Shown: positions 12,065-23,789 of the stretch, one piece after another
How positions within the stretch are numbered: the stretch's first letter is position 1
Layout of the letters: each line of letters begins with the position of its first letter
Made by a program: the position numbers and the translations under genes
The notes under the pieces: generated by a model
Databases searched by the model: none
Told to the model about the DNA's origin: nothing
Seen by the model: the letters and a program-made list of their open reading frames with translations, nothing else
Assembly (NCBI GenBank): GCA_963989385.1
Contig: OZ022511.1
Coordinates: 4,464,001 to 4,528,000, forward strand
Direction of reading: 5' to 3'
From: Ctena decussata
Taxonomy: Eukaryota > Mollusca > Bivalvia > Lucinida > Lucinidae
DNA: 64,000 bases

Positions 12065-12240
12065 GATAGGTATGGATGAATGGAAGACTTGCGATTTTAC
12101 GTCCTTTTTACAGTATTTCAGTCATATCAGGACGATGGGATGTTGATAATGGGAGGCTATATGCAATGGAACCCCGTTTACGGTTTAGAAGAGTCCGCAT
12201 CGAGCGGGGCTGGAACCCGGAACCGCTATGTCAGCTGTAA
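12065..12240 (-). repeat. tRNA-derived SINE family C, copy 4
   Basis: The body is conserved (CAGTATTTCAGTCATATCAGG, read on plus) and the B-box region is GGAACCCGGAACCGC-like; the 5' head is truncated. The tail near 12068-12090 carries GATGAATGGAAGACTTG. Confidence 0.65.
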
Positions 12241-13239
12241 GGTTTATGGACAGTCATAATTCAGTTTGGTAAAAGATAAGTAAAACTGCTTTTTTGTCAT
12301 CTCACAAACACGAGTTTCCTACCTAATTGGCAGTTGTCTAAATGGACCATTTAGGAGGTACTGTGTTAATGTTCTCTGAAAGTGAGTAAGATTTTTTTTA
12401 ATTTTCTAAGATATCAGTAATTAGTTCTTTTATATAACAAAAACATAAAACAAACTAATTGCAGTACTTATTCGACTGAATATATTTGACAATTTAATCT
12501 AGGCCCAGTCATCAGTATTATTTCAATGCTTTTCAAATAAATATATCTTACTGACGGCTTGTAAATATTTTTACAACTGTTATCTCAAACTACTGATATC
12601 TGAAGGTAAATTTTCTGGTACCAGAATGGTACCAGAAAATTTGCTTTGAGGTATCAATAGTTTGGGCTGAAGTTCCACCTCGAGATATCGAGAGTTGTAT
12701 ATCAACATTATAGAACTTAATGTATTGTCTTACCTTATCCAACGTTGCGGTTCTGAATGTTTGGACAAATAGTTCTGAGCAGACAGTTAAGACCCAGATC
12801 GGAGTGCTCCTAAAGGAGCGGCCTGGTCTGTGTCTGCGCTGTTTTGCCAGTCTATTTGTGTCATTTTGACATATTGCAGGAGGAGGTGCGAAAATTGTTT
12901 TCGGTGTCCCAATGTTTTAGAATTTTACGGTATCCATATAAATTTTCCTCTTTGTTGAGCAAGAATATCAAGCACAAGAATCAGCTACTTCGTGCGATAT
13001 GAATATACCAGCGACTACTGCACGGGATAATCATTCGATCTCATTTTCTTGTGGACAGGTCATCCTAACGGTACCAAATGCGGAAAATGCATGCTTAAAA
13101 TGAATATTTTACCGCTAGCATGATTTAGTCGCTTTCCCATGAAAAGAAATGGGTCGAAATACATCTTTATTCGAACATGTTTCTATATAACCTTTGTCAT
13201 AACCACTTAATTGTTTTGCTCTATTTGAAGACTCTCTTC
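12241..13239. other. Non-coding interval, no gene seen
   Basis: No exon recognised. A small palindrome (GGTACCAGAATGGTACC region) lies at about 12615-12640, and a decayed GATCGGAGTGCTCCTAAAGG repeat fragment lies near 12795-12860. Confidence 0.4.
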
Positions 13240-13440
13240 AGAGCTCTAGATAAGAGGGAGTATTTGGTGATAATTAGGGATAATTTTTGTTATTTCTGCT
13301 TAAAAACATATGATGTGACCCCTCATCTGAACCGTCTCGACGAGACGGTTCAAATGAGGGGTCACAACATATGGTTTCAGTGAGAACTAAAAGAAATTAT
13401 CCTTCAGTTATCATCAAATACCCCTCTTATCTAGAGCTCT
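13240..13440. mobile_element. 201-bp foldback (near-perfect hairpin) element
   Basis: The entire interval is one inverted repeat. It starts AGAGCTCTAGATAAGAGG and ends with the reverse complement, centred near 13341 on CCGTCTCGACGAGACGG. The arms are about 100 bp and very similar, with almost no loop. It is a non-autonomous foldback or MITE. The transcript would form a long double-stranded hairpin. Confidence 0.8.
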
Positions 13441-13995
13441 GCTCTTGTTGATTACGTATGTAAGCCAGAGATTTGCTATATAAACTTGTCACTAAACTTG
13501 TAACTTGTGAGAAGGAAAGGCTGTTAAATATTTCCTTGATTTCTTTCTCCATCAGCATTGCAAAAATACCGCACTGGAATTAATTTCGGGCGTTTGTATA
13601 ATAATATCACACCTTCTTTAAGCGATTAATCATTAGTCGATGCCCCGTGTCGCTGTTTAATCGATAGTGTGTTTGTTATAGTATCACACATTTATTATCA
13701 ATTGATGTAGTATGTCGCTGATTAACTGGCATGACAAATACTGCTGAAAAGGATGTAAAAATTCCTCGTTCGGAAGAGTAGCCATGTTTTTCATCCCTGT
13801 CCTCAATGACCCAAAGTAAATAGCGCTATGTTTAAAGAGGCAATAGAAAATTACAGCGTTTTAACGCCTGTGAGACTAGTTTCTGACGTTATCCCCGGAA
13901 AATCCAGCCTGATCCAATCTGATGATTGCGTTTAGTACAGCGTAAAGAAGTAAATGGGCGAAAGTCACAAATTACAAAGCACTATTAAAACGCTT
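13441..13995. other. Non-coding interval, no gene seen
   Basis: No exon or repeat structure recognised apart from its boundary with the foldback element. Confidence 0.4.
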
Positions 13996-14005
13996 CATCT
14001 TCGAG

Positions 14006-14175
14006 TATGAGGGAGCGGCTGTAGTGTAGTGGATAACACTCCAGACTACCAATCCAGGGGTCGCAAGATCGATCCCCCGCTTCTCCGGTCTTTCGGATGA
14101 GACTTTAAACCGAAGTCCCGTCCCCATATGACCTCGTTGTTGGTTGGACGTTAAACCCGAGTTCACTCACTCACT
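14006..14175 (+). repeat. tRNA-derived SINE with intact target-site duplication
   Basis: The element is bounded by a 10-bp direct repeat CATCTTCGAG at 13996-14005 and 14176-14185. Its 5' part is tRNA-like: GGCTGTAGTGTAGTGG fits a pol III A box and GGTCGCAAGATCGATCC fits a B box. The body includes TCTTTCGGATGAGACTTTAAA. The 3' end is GGACGTTAAACCCGAG followed by TCAC repeats. This is a textbook LINE-mobilised SINE. The GTTAAACCC 3' motif is shared with family A. Confidence 0.9.
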
Positions 14176-14185
14176 CATCTTCGAG

Positions 14186-14746
14186 GTTGATGACAAATGT
14201 CGGTAAATATGCATATAGCATGGCATAGTTGCAAGAACAGCTTTTTTGGACAGCAACAACCTTTTCTCAAAAAAGTATTTTTCAATCGGTTCCCTGTTGT
14301 GCAATGTATAATACAAAACGCAAGTTAATGAATAGTAGCCATCGCCTGTACATTGTATTTTTACCATATAGTTTGAATTGATAGTGTGGCAAGTAGGAAA
14401 GTGAGATGACTTGGTGACTTATTTTAGCAATGCTCTATGAGAAACTGGCGGATGTTTTATTTGAATGTTTATATAACGATCACTGTACTGAAAAGCTGGC
14501 AAAGAAATAAAAAACAATAAAATTATACATGAATATGTACATCTGAGGTAGCAATGGGAAAGTATGAATTCGTTCATTCTTTGTTTCAATTAGCAAGGCC
14601 TAAAAGACTTAAATCGCGCCAACAAGCATAGTAACTAAAAGTTGAAGACGCCTAATTTTATGGAATTAACTTTCTGTTTATACATCACACCTCAAACATG
14701 ACCCCTAAAATTAACAATGGATGTAACGTTACTCATAAGTGTATTT
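14186..14746. other. Non-coding interval, no gene seen
   Basis: AT-rich sequence between the SINE and the MITE with no exon recognised. Confidence 0.4.
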
Positions 14747-14982
14747 GAGCCGCGACACGAGTAAACCAACAATGTGGTTGTGCGCCCAGCGCAGACTCAG
14801 ATCAGCCTGGGCATCCACCCAGTTTGACCAGGCTCTTCGTTACGTGCTCAAAGGGTAGCTAAGGGTCTAAGCTACCTCCATGCGGACAGCGAAGACTCTG
14901 ATCAGACTGGGCGGATGCCCAGGCTGATCTGAGTCTGCGCTATGCGCACAACCACATTGTTGGTTTTCTCGTGTCGCGGCTC
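14747..14982. mobile_element. MITE family D, copy 2
   Basis: 236 bp, with perfect terminal GAGCCGCGACACGAG / CTCGTGTCGCGGCTC. It is flanked by ATTT on both sides (4-bp target duplication). The central part carries CTACCTCCATGCGGACAGCG and is in inverse orientation relative to copy 1, as expected for a near-palindromic element. Confidence 0.88.
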
Positions 14983-15096
14983 ATTTATGTTTTCGATTGA
15001 TTCATTCATATTGTATCCTGTGCTTGTTTTTCATAAGAATTTCCGAAACTTGTTATAAAGGTCCAGAGGGCTTTTTGTTGTAAGAAGTGGAAGGCT

Positions 15097-15292
15097 CAAA
15101 CTGTTGTTGCTTTTGGTTTAACGGCCCTTTGGGACATGTTTTTTCAGTATATATCGGACCGTCTCCCAGAGAAAAGGAGAATTGAAAGCGAAATCGTAGA
15201 GGAGAGAAAAAATATTTAAACAATCCAAACCCGCACCTACTGTGAGCACTGTAGGTTCTTGCTCTACTGTTATCCAAATTTGGTCAAGCAAA
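15097..15292 (-). repeat. SINE-like family A, copy 5
   Basis: It has the TTTAACGGCCCTTTGGGAC block, the CGGACCGTCTCCCAGAG block and the CCGCACCTACTGTGAGCAC core, truncated at TATCCAAATTTGG. Confidence 0.8.
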
Positions 15293-15406
15293 ATAAACGA
15301 GAAATGACTGGGAAAAAATATTTTCAGTGGTTTGTTTTTAGTTGTTTTATTTATCAATAAAAAAAATGAAAAATAAATAAAACAGGAAAAAATTCCGGTA
15401 AATACC

Positions 15407-15505
15407 AAAAATATTTCATCTCATGTATTGAAAATATCATCAATTTTACGAGTGCGTAGCACGAGTGAAATTGCTGATATTTCCAATTTATGAGATGAAA
15501 TATTC
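15407..15505. repeat. Hairpin (foldback) element, about 100 bp
   Basis: AATATTTCATCTCATG...GATATTTTC-type arms are mirrored in reverse complement around a GAGTGCGTAGCACGAGTG centre. There is no coding capacity. Confidence 0.65.
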
Positions 15506-16285
15506 AGCTAGAAAAAAGTAAGTAGCCTCTATTTAATGTCCAGGCGGGGAATGAAATTGCGATTTTACTAGGCATGTGGAACGATCTTCACTTTACAGTA
15601 TATCATGACCTGACCCATCTTACAGACACATGTTTCTTCACAGTATACTGGATCACATGAACTATGAAGAAAACTACATATTTATCTTCTGTAATAAAAA
15701 CAAAAAAACAAAAAACAAAAAAAAAATATTGATTTTTGTTTAATGAAACTAAGGTAGTTTGCTAAAAAATAAATTTAGTTGAACTTCCGTATGATATAAT
15801 AAACAATAAAAATATGATAGTTATGTATCATTAAAAAAAAGGGGGGAGGGAGACGAGATTATATAACTGCCGGAACATTTCGGCTCATTAAAAAGAAAAA
15901 ACAAACATTCATCTTCCCTTCTCTTTTAACCAATCAGAAATAAGAAATGGCTGGATTCACAGCGCAGAATAAATACAGGCGTCAGAAGACACGCCCATTT
16001 CACAGGTCGTCCATAGAGAAACTATAACAGGATGAACCTGTTAGATAGACCATGCCCATTGAAAACAGATAAAATGCGTTTTTGGCAATATTCTGTAGTA
16101 ATGATAATTATAATATTCGTAAATAAAAGTAAAACTAATTACAACAACACCAATAATAATGATATTACTACTACTAGTAATTATATTCTTTTATAATAAT
16201 ACGGGTAAGAATATCACCAGTTTCATAATTTGAACAACTGATCGTTATTTTATCTTATTCAGAAATTCATTAACTCACCCACAGG
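15506..16285. other. AT-rich non-coding interval, no gene seen
   Basis: Poly-A-rich tracts and a short G-rich tract (about 15841-15852); no exon recognised. Confidence 0.4.
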
Positions 16286-16289
16286 GATT

Positions 16290-16393
16290 GATGGCTGAAT
16301 GGATGGATGACTTGAGATTGTACGACCTATTCAACAGTATTTCATTATATTTCGACAATGGGACGGTGATAATGAAAGGCTGTGTGCAATGTC
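16290..16393 (-). repeat. tRNA-derived SINE family C, copy 5 (3' part)
   Basis: The GAATGGATGGATGACTTGAG tail and the CAACAGTATTTCA body are conserved. The tRNA head is missing where the next array begins. Confidence 0.55.
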
Positions 16394-16701
16394 ATCTATT
16401 ACTATGTCTTTAGGTATGAAACTAAAGTAACAATAGTATTAGGGTGAGACAATATGTTACATATAATAAGGATTTCTCCCCTTACTTACTTTTGGAGTTA
16501 CATCCATTTGATAAATTTTGAATATGCGCACCATAACAAGGTAACTGTATGGAATATTTTGATGAAATTTACAGCAATATGTATAAGGCTAAACCTATGT
16601 GCCACATATAAATAATTGCCCCCCTTACTTATATTTGGAGTTACATCCCTTTGATTTGTTTTTACGGAAATTCTTGTGTGCACCATAACAATGCAACCAT
16701 A

Positions 16702-17019
16702 CACTGTAAAAAATGTAGATTTTACGGTAGAATTACTGGCAAGCAGCTGCCAGTCCTTTTCCCGTTATTTTTACGGGCGTCCGTAAGCATTGGCGGAATC
16801 CTCACGCTGAGTGGTGTAGAATAAGACAGATATTGTCTTGGTCAAATAGATCTTCAACACTATAAAGGTATTTTCGAGTGCGGTCAGTTAATATAACTCT
16901 GCCATATCGAGGTTTCAAAATATGTTCGACAGGCAGACGCCCGTAAAAATAACGGGAAATGGACTGTCAGCTGATTGGCAGGTATTTTACCGTAAAATAT
17001 ACGGATTTTTTTTACAGTG
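16702..17019. mobile_element. 318-bp MITE with CACTGTAAAAAA termini
   Basis: The ends are long imperfect inverted repeats of about 80 bp. The left begins CACTGTAAAAAATG and includes CCCGTTATTTTTACGGGCGT. The right is the reverse complement, ending TTTTTTTACAGTG. TA lies on both sides, and the interrupted tandem unit reads through across the junction (CCATA|TATGGAATG), consistent with a TA target duplication. No transposase is present. Confidence 0.8.
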
Positions 17020-17290
17020 TATGGAATGTCTTGAAGAAGCTTTATAGTATAGCAATGTGTATTAGGTTGAGACGGTATACACAGATACACATATGCGGTG
17101 TATAAGAATTATTGCTCCCGCTTCCTTATGTTTGGAATCGTTTTTCAAGGCCATTCTTGTGAGAACATTGACTAGGTTATCCTTTAGAATATCTTGATGA
17201 CACTTTATAGCAACGTGCTTTAGCGTGAGACTTTGGGTTGAGTATGGGAATAGATGCCTTCCTTTCCTTAATTTTGGAGTTACATCCTTT

Positions 17291-17530
17291 TCGGGATTGT
17301 GGTCGGGCGATGGTGCTGGGTATACCCTCCATTGTCGGGGCGCCCTACTTATTTGGATAAAAGTAGGAAGAGGGCCTACTGTGCTTGCAGTAGGTGCGGA
17401 GGGGGTTGTTTGGATATTTTTTCTATTGTCTATCATTTCCCTTTTCTATCTCCCTCTCTCCGGGAGACGACCCGATATAGATTGAAATACTGTTTCAAAG
17501 GACCGTTAAACCCAAAACAACAAACCAACA
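17291..17530 (+). repeat. SINE-like family A, copy 6
   Basis: A complete copy from GTGGTCGGGCGATGGTGCTGG to GGACCGTTAAACCC plus AAC-rich tail. Its flanks TACATCCTTTT and TACATCTCTTTC are similar, consistent with an imperfect target-site duplication inside array T. Confidence 0.8.
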
Positions 17531-17590
17531 AAATACATCTCTTTCATTAGTATTTCAGAGTATTCTTGTGCGCACATTAGTGTCATTTGT

Positions 17591-18660
17591 GGCTGATTGT
17601 CAGCGCTAAGATTCTGTCAGAGAATACTGCCTGGCACTGAAACTCACTCAGACACGGCGTATATTGCCCCGTTTGCGCTGTTCTTGTTCACATTAATAGG
17701 ACGCCACCCACTGGAAGTTACCCAGTCTCATCGCCCGACTTGACCATGAACGAGGCTGTAGTTGTGAATGAGTTTGGCATGAGAAAGTGGGCCGTAAGGC
17801 AATGGAGACACTGAAAATAGATCAGCCTACGCATCTGTGCAGTCAAATTTAGAATTTTCGCCATTTATAACAACTATAAGGCCTGAGGAATCTCATAAAA
17901 AAGCGTTGACTAATCAGACTACATGGTTGTACACACAGACCTGAGTCTTAAGACCTTTTTCTCGACCGGGGGGGGGGGGGGGGGGGGTTGGGGGAAGCCG
18001 GGAGCGGTCAGAGGGATGGAGCACGGGACCGGGTGGGTTGAGGGGGGAGGGTTCAAAAACTAGAATTCAAGTACAGGTTTGAGAAGGCATTTAAGTATAA
18101 ATGCTTATACCTGACAGAGTTATTTTTTTTCGAAAAGGTTTATAACAACGAAATTAATATATTCACACGTCTTGTGTCCCATAAAAAGGGACACTTGCAA
18201 TCAGTGCAGACCTAGGTCAGATCCGCAGAATCTGATAAAGGATTTCAATGTTTGCATACGAAAAATGGGCGCTCCTCTTTGAAAGAAGATAAAAATAATA
18301 AAATACACCCTTTTCAATCCTAACCGGGATACCATTGCACACAGCCTTTCATTATCACCCACCCATCGGCCTGATATGACTGCTATACCATAGGCACATA
18401 GCATTTTTGAAGGATTCCGTTGTCCAGGAAAGCAGACAGGAAATCACAAAAGTTGTTTGCCTTTGTGAGAATGGCAGAAATAAGAAAAGATATGGCGGAC
18501 AACTGCCATATCGGAAGGACTCGACTTACAGATTCGTGACCCGAAGCCTCCTGCGGTTCATTACACTAGAAAGGCAAAACATTCACGTGAGATATAAAAA
18601 TAAAAATATAAATGGATAAAGAAATGAATAAATTTTACCTACAGCAGTGAAGTTACATTT
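17591..18660. other. Non-coding interval with poly-G tract
   Basis: No exon recognised. A G-run with interruptions lies at about 17970-18000. Decayed CAGATCAG-type fragments occur near 17820 and 18205-18240. Confidence 0.4.
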
Positions 18661-18673
18661 CCTTTCACAAGAA

Positions 18674-18724
<51 letters not shown>
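18674..18724. repeat. (ATCT)n microsatellite
   Basis: About thirteen uninterrupted tetranucleotide units. Confidence 0.95.
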
Positions 18725-18949
18725 GTCTGTCGGTGTGCCTATCTCTTTTCTCTTTTGTGCATTAAGTTGCATTGAAATTCTACCTCTCAAACAGCATGAA
18801 CAGTCTGGTTAAGCAAAAGGTGGAGACCCAGATCAGCTTGATCCTAAAGGGAGAATCTGATCAGGCCCGGGGTCAGCACATCATTGAGTCTGTGCAATAC
18901 ACTCTCATTAGTTCCTCAGGATCAATAAAGGTTTCCCATAGCCTGGTAG

Positions 18950-19118
18950 CCGTTGGGACAGTGGGGGTTAGAGGCCCACTGTGTCTTGGACACAGCAAGT
19001 GAGCATATCCCCTGAATCGAAGCAGGTAGCCATTTACTGCTGGGCTTGCGATCTCACGACCTTCCGACGGCTTTCTGCACGATAACCGAGCATCTTTCAC
19101 CACTCGACCACGGCGCCT
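18950..19118 (-). repeat. tRNA-derived SINE (second type)
   Basis: On the minus strand the head reads GAGGCGCCGTGGTCGAGTGG (A box TGGTCGAGTGG), then GGAAGGTCGTGAGATCGC (B-box-like), and then a conserved-looking body through CTGTCCCAACGGCTACC. It is too degenerate and carries too long a body to be a functional tRNA. Confidence 0.6.
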
Positions 19119-19390
19119 CTCTGTGCTGTGAATAGTGTGTGTGGCTCTGACATAACTGCGCGTATGAACAAATTGTACACTTACGGGAGAAGCAAGCCTG
19201 ACATCCTTCTAAATGGGGATCGACCCCTAAAGGAAAAAAAACTTGCCGTCCTAGAGGTTAAGCGAGGACATCAGTTGGAATTGCTACGTCGGTCCCAAAA
19301 AGAAAATAGGAAGTCTCTTCGTAGGAGTGGCTAAAACATGGTGGGGACTGAGGTTTACACTTTTTGGAATGCCCCTTTCTTCATCTTTCA

Positions 19391-19485
19391 CGATGGTGCT
19401 GGTTATAACTTCCAGTGCCGGGGCGTCCTACTTATTTGGATAAAAGTAGGACAAGGCCCTACTGTGCTTGCAGTAGGTGCGGGCG
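19391..19485 (+). repeat. Family A, copy 7a: 5' half
   Basis: The 5' half only, from CGATGGTGCTGG through GCAGTAGGTGCGGGCGGGG, breaking at AAGCTCTCC. The complementary 3' half of a family A element lies 60 bp away in the opposite orientation. Confidence 0.8.
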
Positions 19486-19548
19486 GGGAAGCTCTCCAAC
19501 AGGTACCTTTGCCGGTATCCATGCAGAATTTCAGGCTTGTGCAGTGAT

Positions 19549-19672
19549 TGATTGATTGATTGTCTTGGGTTTAACGGCCCTTTGAGACAGTATTTCAGTC
19601 TATATCGGGCCGTCTCCCTGAGAGAGGGGAGAAAGAAAAGAGAAATCATAGACGAGAGAAGAAATCCAAGCT
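19549..19672 (-). repeat. Family A, copy 7b: 3' half, inverted
   Basis: The 3' half in opposite orientation to 7a. It starts with GATT repeats, has GGGTTTAACGGCCC and CGGGCCGTCTCCC, and breaks at GAGAGAAGAAATCC. Together 7a and 7b make up roughly one element, split by an inversion or by 5'-inversion on insertion. Confidence 0.8.
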
Positions 19673-19689
19673 AGTATGCGGAGCTGTTG

Positions 19690-19998
19690 TGTATTGTTCC
19701 GTTAACGGATCAATCTAAAACGCTGAATTTCTTGCTCAATTTAGTAACCCGCTGATCAAAACTGGGTCTTAAAAAAGCTGATTTGCTGAGTTTCTGGTTT
19801 AATTATTTTTAAACTTAAAAAAAAATCCACTGGACTATATCAAACTGTTACACAAAATTTGCTAAGGGTCACTCCTACAAAACATGTATCTCATTATAGA
19901 TTGCCCAGATTTTAATCGGTTTTCAGCATTCAACTTTAGATTAAATAAAGAACAATTTCAGCCGAATATTTTTTCCCGATTTTTTCGAATATTTTGGT

Positions 19999-20038
<40 letters not shown>

Positions 20039-20690
20039 AAACATTTTGACCATAAATCACAAATCCTTACTTCTAGATATACAGTCAAAAAGAAACTCTT
20101 TTGCGAAAACCTAATTCCACTAGGACCACTCACTCGAGTTTCTGCAACGGCAAATTTTACGGGTATCAAACCTTTGATGCATGTTTTAAAAACGTGGAAT
20201 GAAACTTTTAAACAATATCTCTTGATTAATTTCCTACACTGATAATACCAGAACTTTTAAAATTCATTTAGCGGAGAGGTGCTGACATGAAATCGTAAAA
20301 GCAAATTTTGAGCAGTGTGTTAGTATGTTTCGGCTTCAGTAAATAAATTCAACTTAAAGTCTCTATAGTCCTACTAGTGGTAAAAGTCATTATGAAAAGG
20401 GTTCAGCCTTCACGTTTGGTGATAAAACGTGGTTTGATGTGTATATACTGAGTCATATAACTGGCAAAAAGTAGGGGGAGGGCCGGGGGCGGGGGCACGT
20501 TTTAAACCATCAAAACGCATTTTTCTTTTACTGTTTCCCCGTCGTGCGTTGGATTATAAACAAAAGCGGGATAACGAATGGGGCCCGAACGTGTACATTG
20601 TATTTTTACGTTTTTACCATTTTATTCAAGATTATGATGTCGAAAGTAGGTCACTTTAGTTGGAAACTAAATGACTCAATTCACTGACCA
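19690..20690. other. Non-coding interval with (GA)n tract
   Basis: No exon recognised. A GA microsatellite of about 32 bp lies at about 20001-20033. Confidence 0.45.
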
Positions 20691-20693
20691 AAT

Positions 20694-21290
20694 TTAAAGA
20701 GTAACTACACTTCAGGAACTGACTGAATCAGATCCCAAACCCTATCCCCAACATCAAAGGGAAAGATTGACAAAGACATCCCAACAAACAATAAATTACT
20801 AATGATAAGCCGAGTCAGCAGCTCTTTCCCAAATAGGTGGCAACTCAGCTATCTTTATTGAACTAAATAATTTAGACCAACAGAAGGTTACAACAGACTA
20901 AGCAAATTATACGAAAAACATTTAACAACTATTTTTACCTATTTTCTATTTCTATTATAGAAGGGTTAAAATGAGGACACAATAAATTAAACAGCACCGA
21001 ACATAAAACAAATGCAACCACAACGAAAGTACCGCCTTGGGACGGTCAGTAGTAACTACTGGGGGGGGGGGGGGGGGGGGGGGGGTTAAACCGGTTTACT
21101 GGGCCCAAACCTTCACCCTCACCCTCCGCCGCGGTGCACACAATTAATTGGTTGTTCGGTCCGTGTGGAGGTCCCCTGACTCACCAGAGGGTCATCACGG
21201 TCAACAATTAAAATCAAGAAAAGTCCGTGATGAAGCAAGGATGAGACTCGACAGCCAAAACGTGTTGAGACACCTGGAGATCCCCGGGGA
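20694..21290 (-). repeat. Dispersed family B', copy 1 (most complete)
   Basis: The reverse complement of the sequence at 32045-32415, extended leftwards in element terms. The extension includes CCCCGGGGATCTCCAGGTGTC, ACACGGACCGAACAACCAATT, GGGTGAAGGTTTGGGCCC and a poly-C/G run (21061-21085). The layout parallels family B, showing that B and B' are subfamilies of one element. No reverse transcriptase is visible. Confidence 0.75.
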
Positions 21291-21474
21291 GTCAGACCTT
21301 TTGTATGTGAAACTCAAGGCTGTTTTATTTGTTTAAAACTGGCGAATCAAAGTCATTTACAATGACGAAACTATGATTAGAAGATTGCAGCGATACCTCA
21401 CTATGAAATAATATTTAATGCTGATAGAGCGATGAGGCCTTTCAAAGGCCCCATGGGGTGGTCGGGTGGTGCGA

Positions 21475-21701
21475 TTGTGCTGTGTGTAACTTCCAGTGCC
21501 GGGGCGTCCTACTAATTTGGAAGATTGTAGGGTAAGGGCCTACAGTGCTTGCAGTAGGTGTGGGGGGGGGGGTTGTTTGGACATTTTTTTCTCTCGTCTA
21601 TCATTTTTCCTCTTTCTCCCTCTCTGGGAGACGGCCCGATATAGACTGAAATACTGTCTCAAAAGGCCGTTAAACCCAAACAATCAATCAATCAATCAAT
21701 T
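21475..21701 (+). repeat. SINE-like family A, copy 8
   Basis: A complete copy ending AGGCCGTTAAACCCAAAC followed by five AATC units, one of the clearest tails. The interval includes a short G-run. Confidence 0.85.
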
Positions 21702-22139
21702 CAAAGGCCCTATTGCTCTATCAGTGTAAAATACTCCATCGTCAGGTATCGTTGCAAGCTTTTCACTGCAGGTTTGTCATAGTATATGATCATGATTGGC
21801 GTGCTTTTGTCAACTCATGTGACCCACTTTCGATTGTACAAATTTAATAACATGGAAAAAAATACAAGTTGCAGGAGGTAAAAATACAAAGTACAGGCTT
21901 TTAATAGATGGTAAAAATACAACCTATGGCAAGGATCCCTTTCATTGTTTCGATGTTGCGTAATTACATTGCTCAACCGAGAACCAGAGAAGAAAACCAT
22001 CATTTTATGGAGAGACTTTCAGAGAGGGGCAAGAATAAAAATAACATTGCCCCTCTTTTTTTGCAAGTTATATGACATTAAAAAACTATCAACCGACATG
22101 TTATCATAATTCTGAAGACTCTACTGGTTTTATAATAAA

Positions 22140-23747
22140 TTGTGCTTCGACGATGTTTACCACTAGTAGGCTATAGAGACTTTAAGAACCTAAATTATAG
22201 GAAATGTCATACAACATGTACAATGCAGCACATATTCACTTAATCTATTTTCTGTGTTTGGATCATATAGATTATTTCACTTTTTAATCACAATGGAGTT
22301 TTCCTATAGTCAAATTATCTGTCCTATATTATGACATGGGAAAATATAGTTAAGACAATATGTTTTATAAGCTATTGAACCTGAATTATAGGAAATATCT
22401 TACAATATAACAGATATTCATTCAACATATTGGTTTTATCAAATAATCTTTTGAAACACATTGTATGAATTTTCCCATAGTCATATTTCTCTATTCCACG
22501 TTAACATATAGTAATGACTATATTATTTGTAATTCTATCAGCAAAAAAAAAAATAATAATAATAATAAATATAAAAAGGAAAGTTTATTAAAAAGAAGCA
22601 GATGTGTTCACACAAATGTATTTATTTTGTTTAGACAAGAAAAGGATCAGTAAGTCCTTAAATTACATTGCAGGATATTTCTTATAGTCAGATATACCTA
22701 TCACATATAAAGCTATATTATTCAAACTTATACATTTTAGAATCTGAATTATGGGAAATTTCCTACAATGCAGAAATATTCACTCACTGCATTTACTTCG
22801 TATGGACCTTGCAGATCAAATTTCCTTTTTTATCACATTGTAGGAATTTTCCTATAGTCACTTTTTTCTGTCCCATATTATGAAATATGGACGGACACTA
22901 GGCGCCAGGTGTGTGCAACTATGGTTACGTACATCTGAGCCACTTGGGGAACGTCATTACGCGTATGAAACAGAATAGATCCATATTATGAAATAGGCTA
23001 TAAAATTAGGTATAAGACAATAGGTTTTATACGCCATTAAACCTTAATTATAGGAAATTTCCTACAATGCAGCAGATATTCACTCGACATATTGACTTTT
23101 TTGGACCGTGCAGATAATTTCACCTCTTACTCGCATTGTAGGAATTTTCCTATAGTCAATATATTTCTGTCCCATATCAATGAAGCATGTATGTTCACTC
23201 AAATGTAATATTCTGTTTGCAGCACAAAAGGATAAGTAATTCCACACATACCCAATGCATGGTCAGCAGTATTTCTCTGTTTATGGCAATATATTTTGTA
23301 AGGCTTAGAACCTTTATTATGTGAAATTTCCTACAATTCAACAGAGAGAATTTATTTTGTTTAAACCGAGGACATCAGTAAATCCCTTTAAAACACACTA
23401 TGGTAATATTTATCTGCAGCATGTCAAGTATTTCTCTATCCCATGTTTAGCTGTGGGTAAAAAATTAGTTTCCACAAGTTGTTTTGTAAACCTATGAGCA
23501 TATAATTATGGGAAATTTCCTACAATACAGCCGATATTCACTCAATGTATTTATTTCATTCAGACAATGCAGATCGATGAACCGGTGAATCTCATTGTAG
23601 GAAATTTCCTATGTTCATATTCTTTGTAGCACGTTCTGGTGCATTTTAATTTAGTACATTTTGAAAGCCTATAAATAAAGTATGGGAAATTTCCCACAAT
23701 CAGTGAATTAAGAAATATTTTCATGTATTAAAATGTAACTCGTTAGT

Positions 23748-23789
<42 letters not shown>

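Larger units (their letters stand above)
16394..17590. repeat. Tandem array T, unit about 140-180 bp, with two insertions
   Basis: Imperfect units share TTTGGAGTTACATCC, a CACCATAACAA block, TATGGAATRTYTTGA and a TATAGCAAYRTG block. They recur near 16490, 16630, 17125 and 17275, and resume at about 17536 after insertions. A MITE (16702-17019) and a family A copy (17291-17530) interrupt it. The layout matches the tandem cores of other elements in this window. Confidence 0.65.

Noticed and set aside
18950..19118. Functional tRNA (Ser/Leu-like)
   Set aside because: The B box is degenerate and the unit is followed by a SINE-like body.
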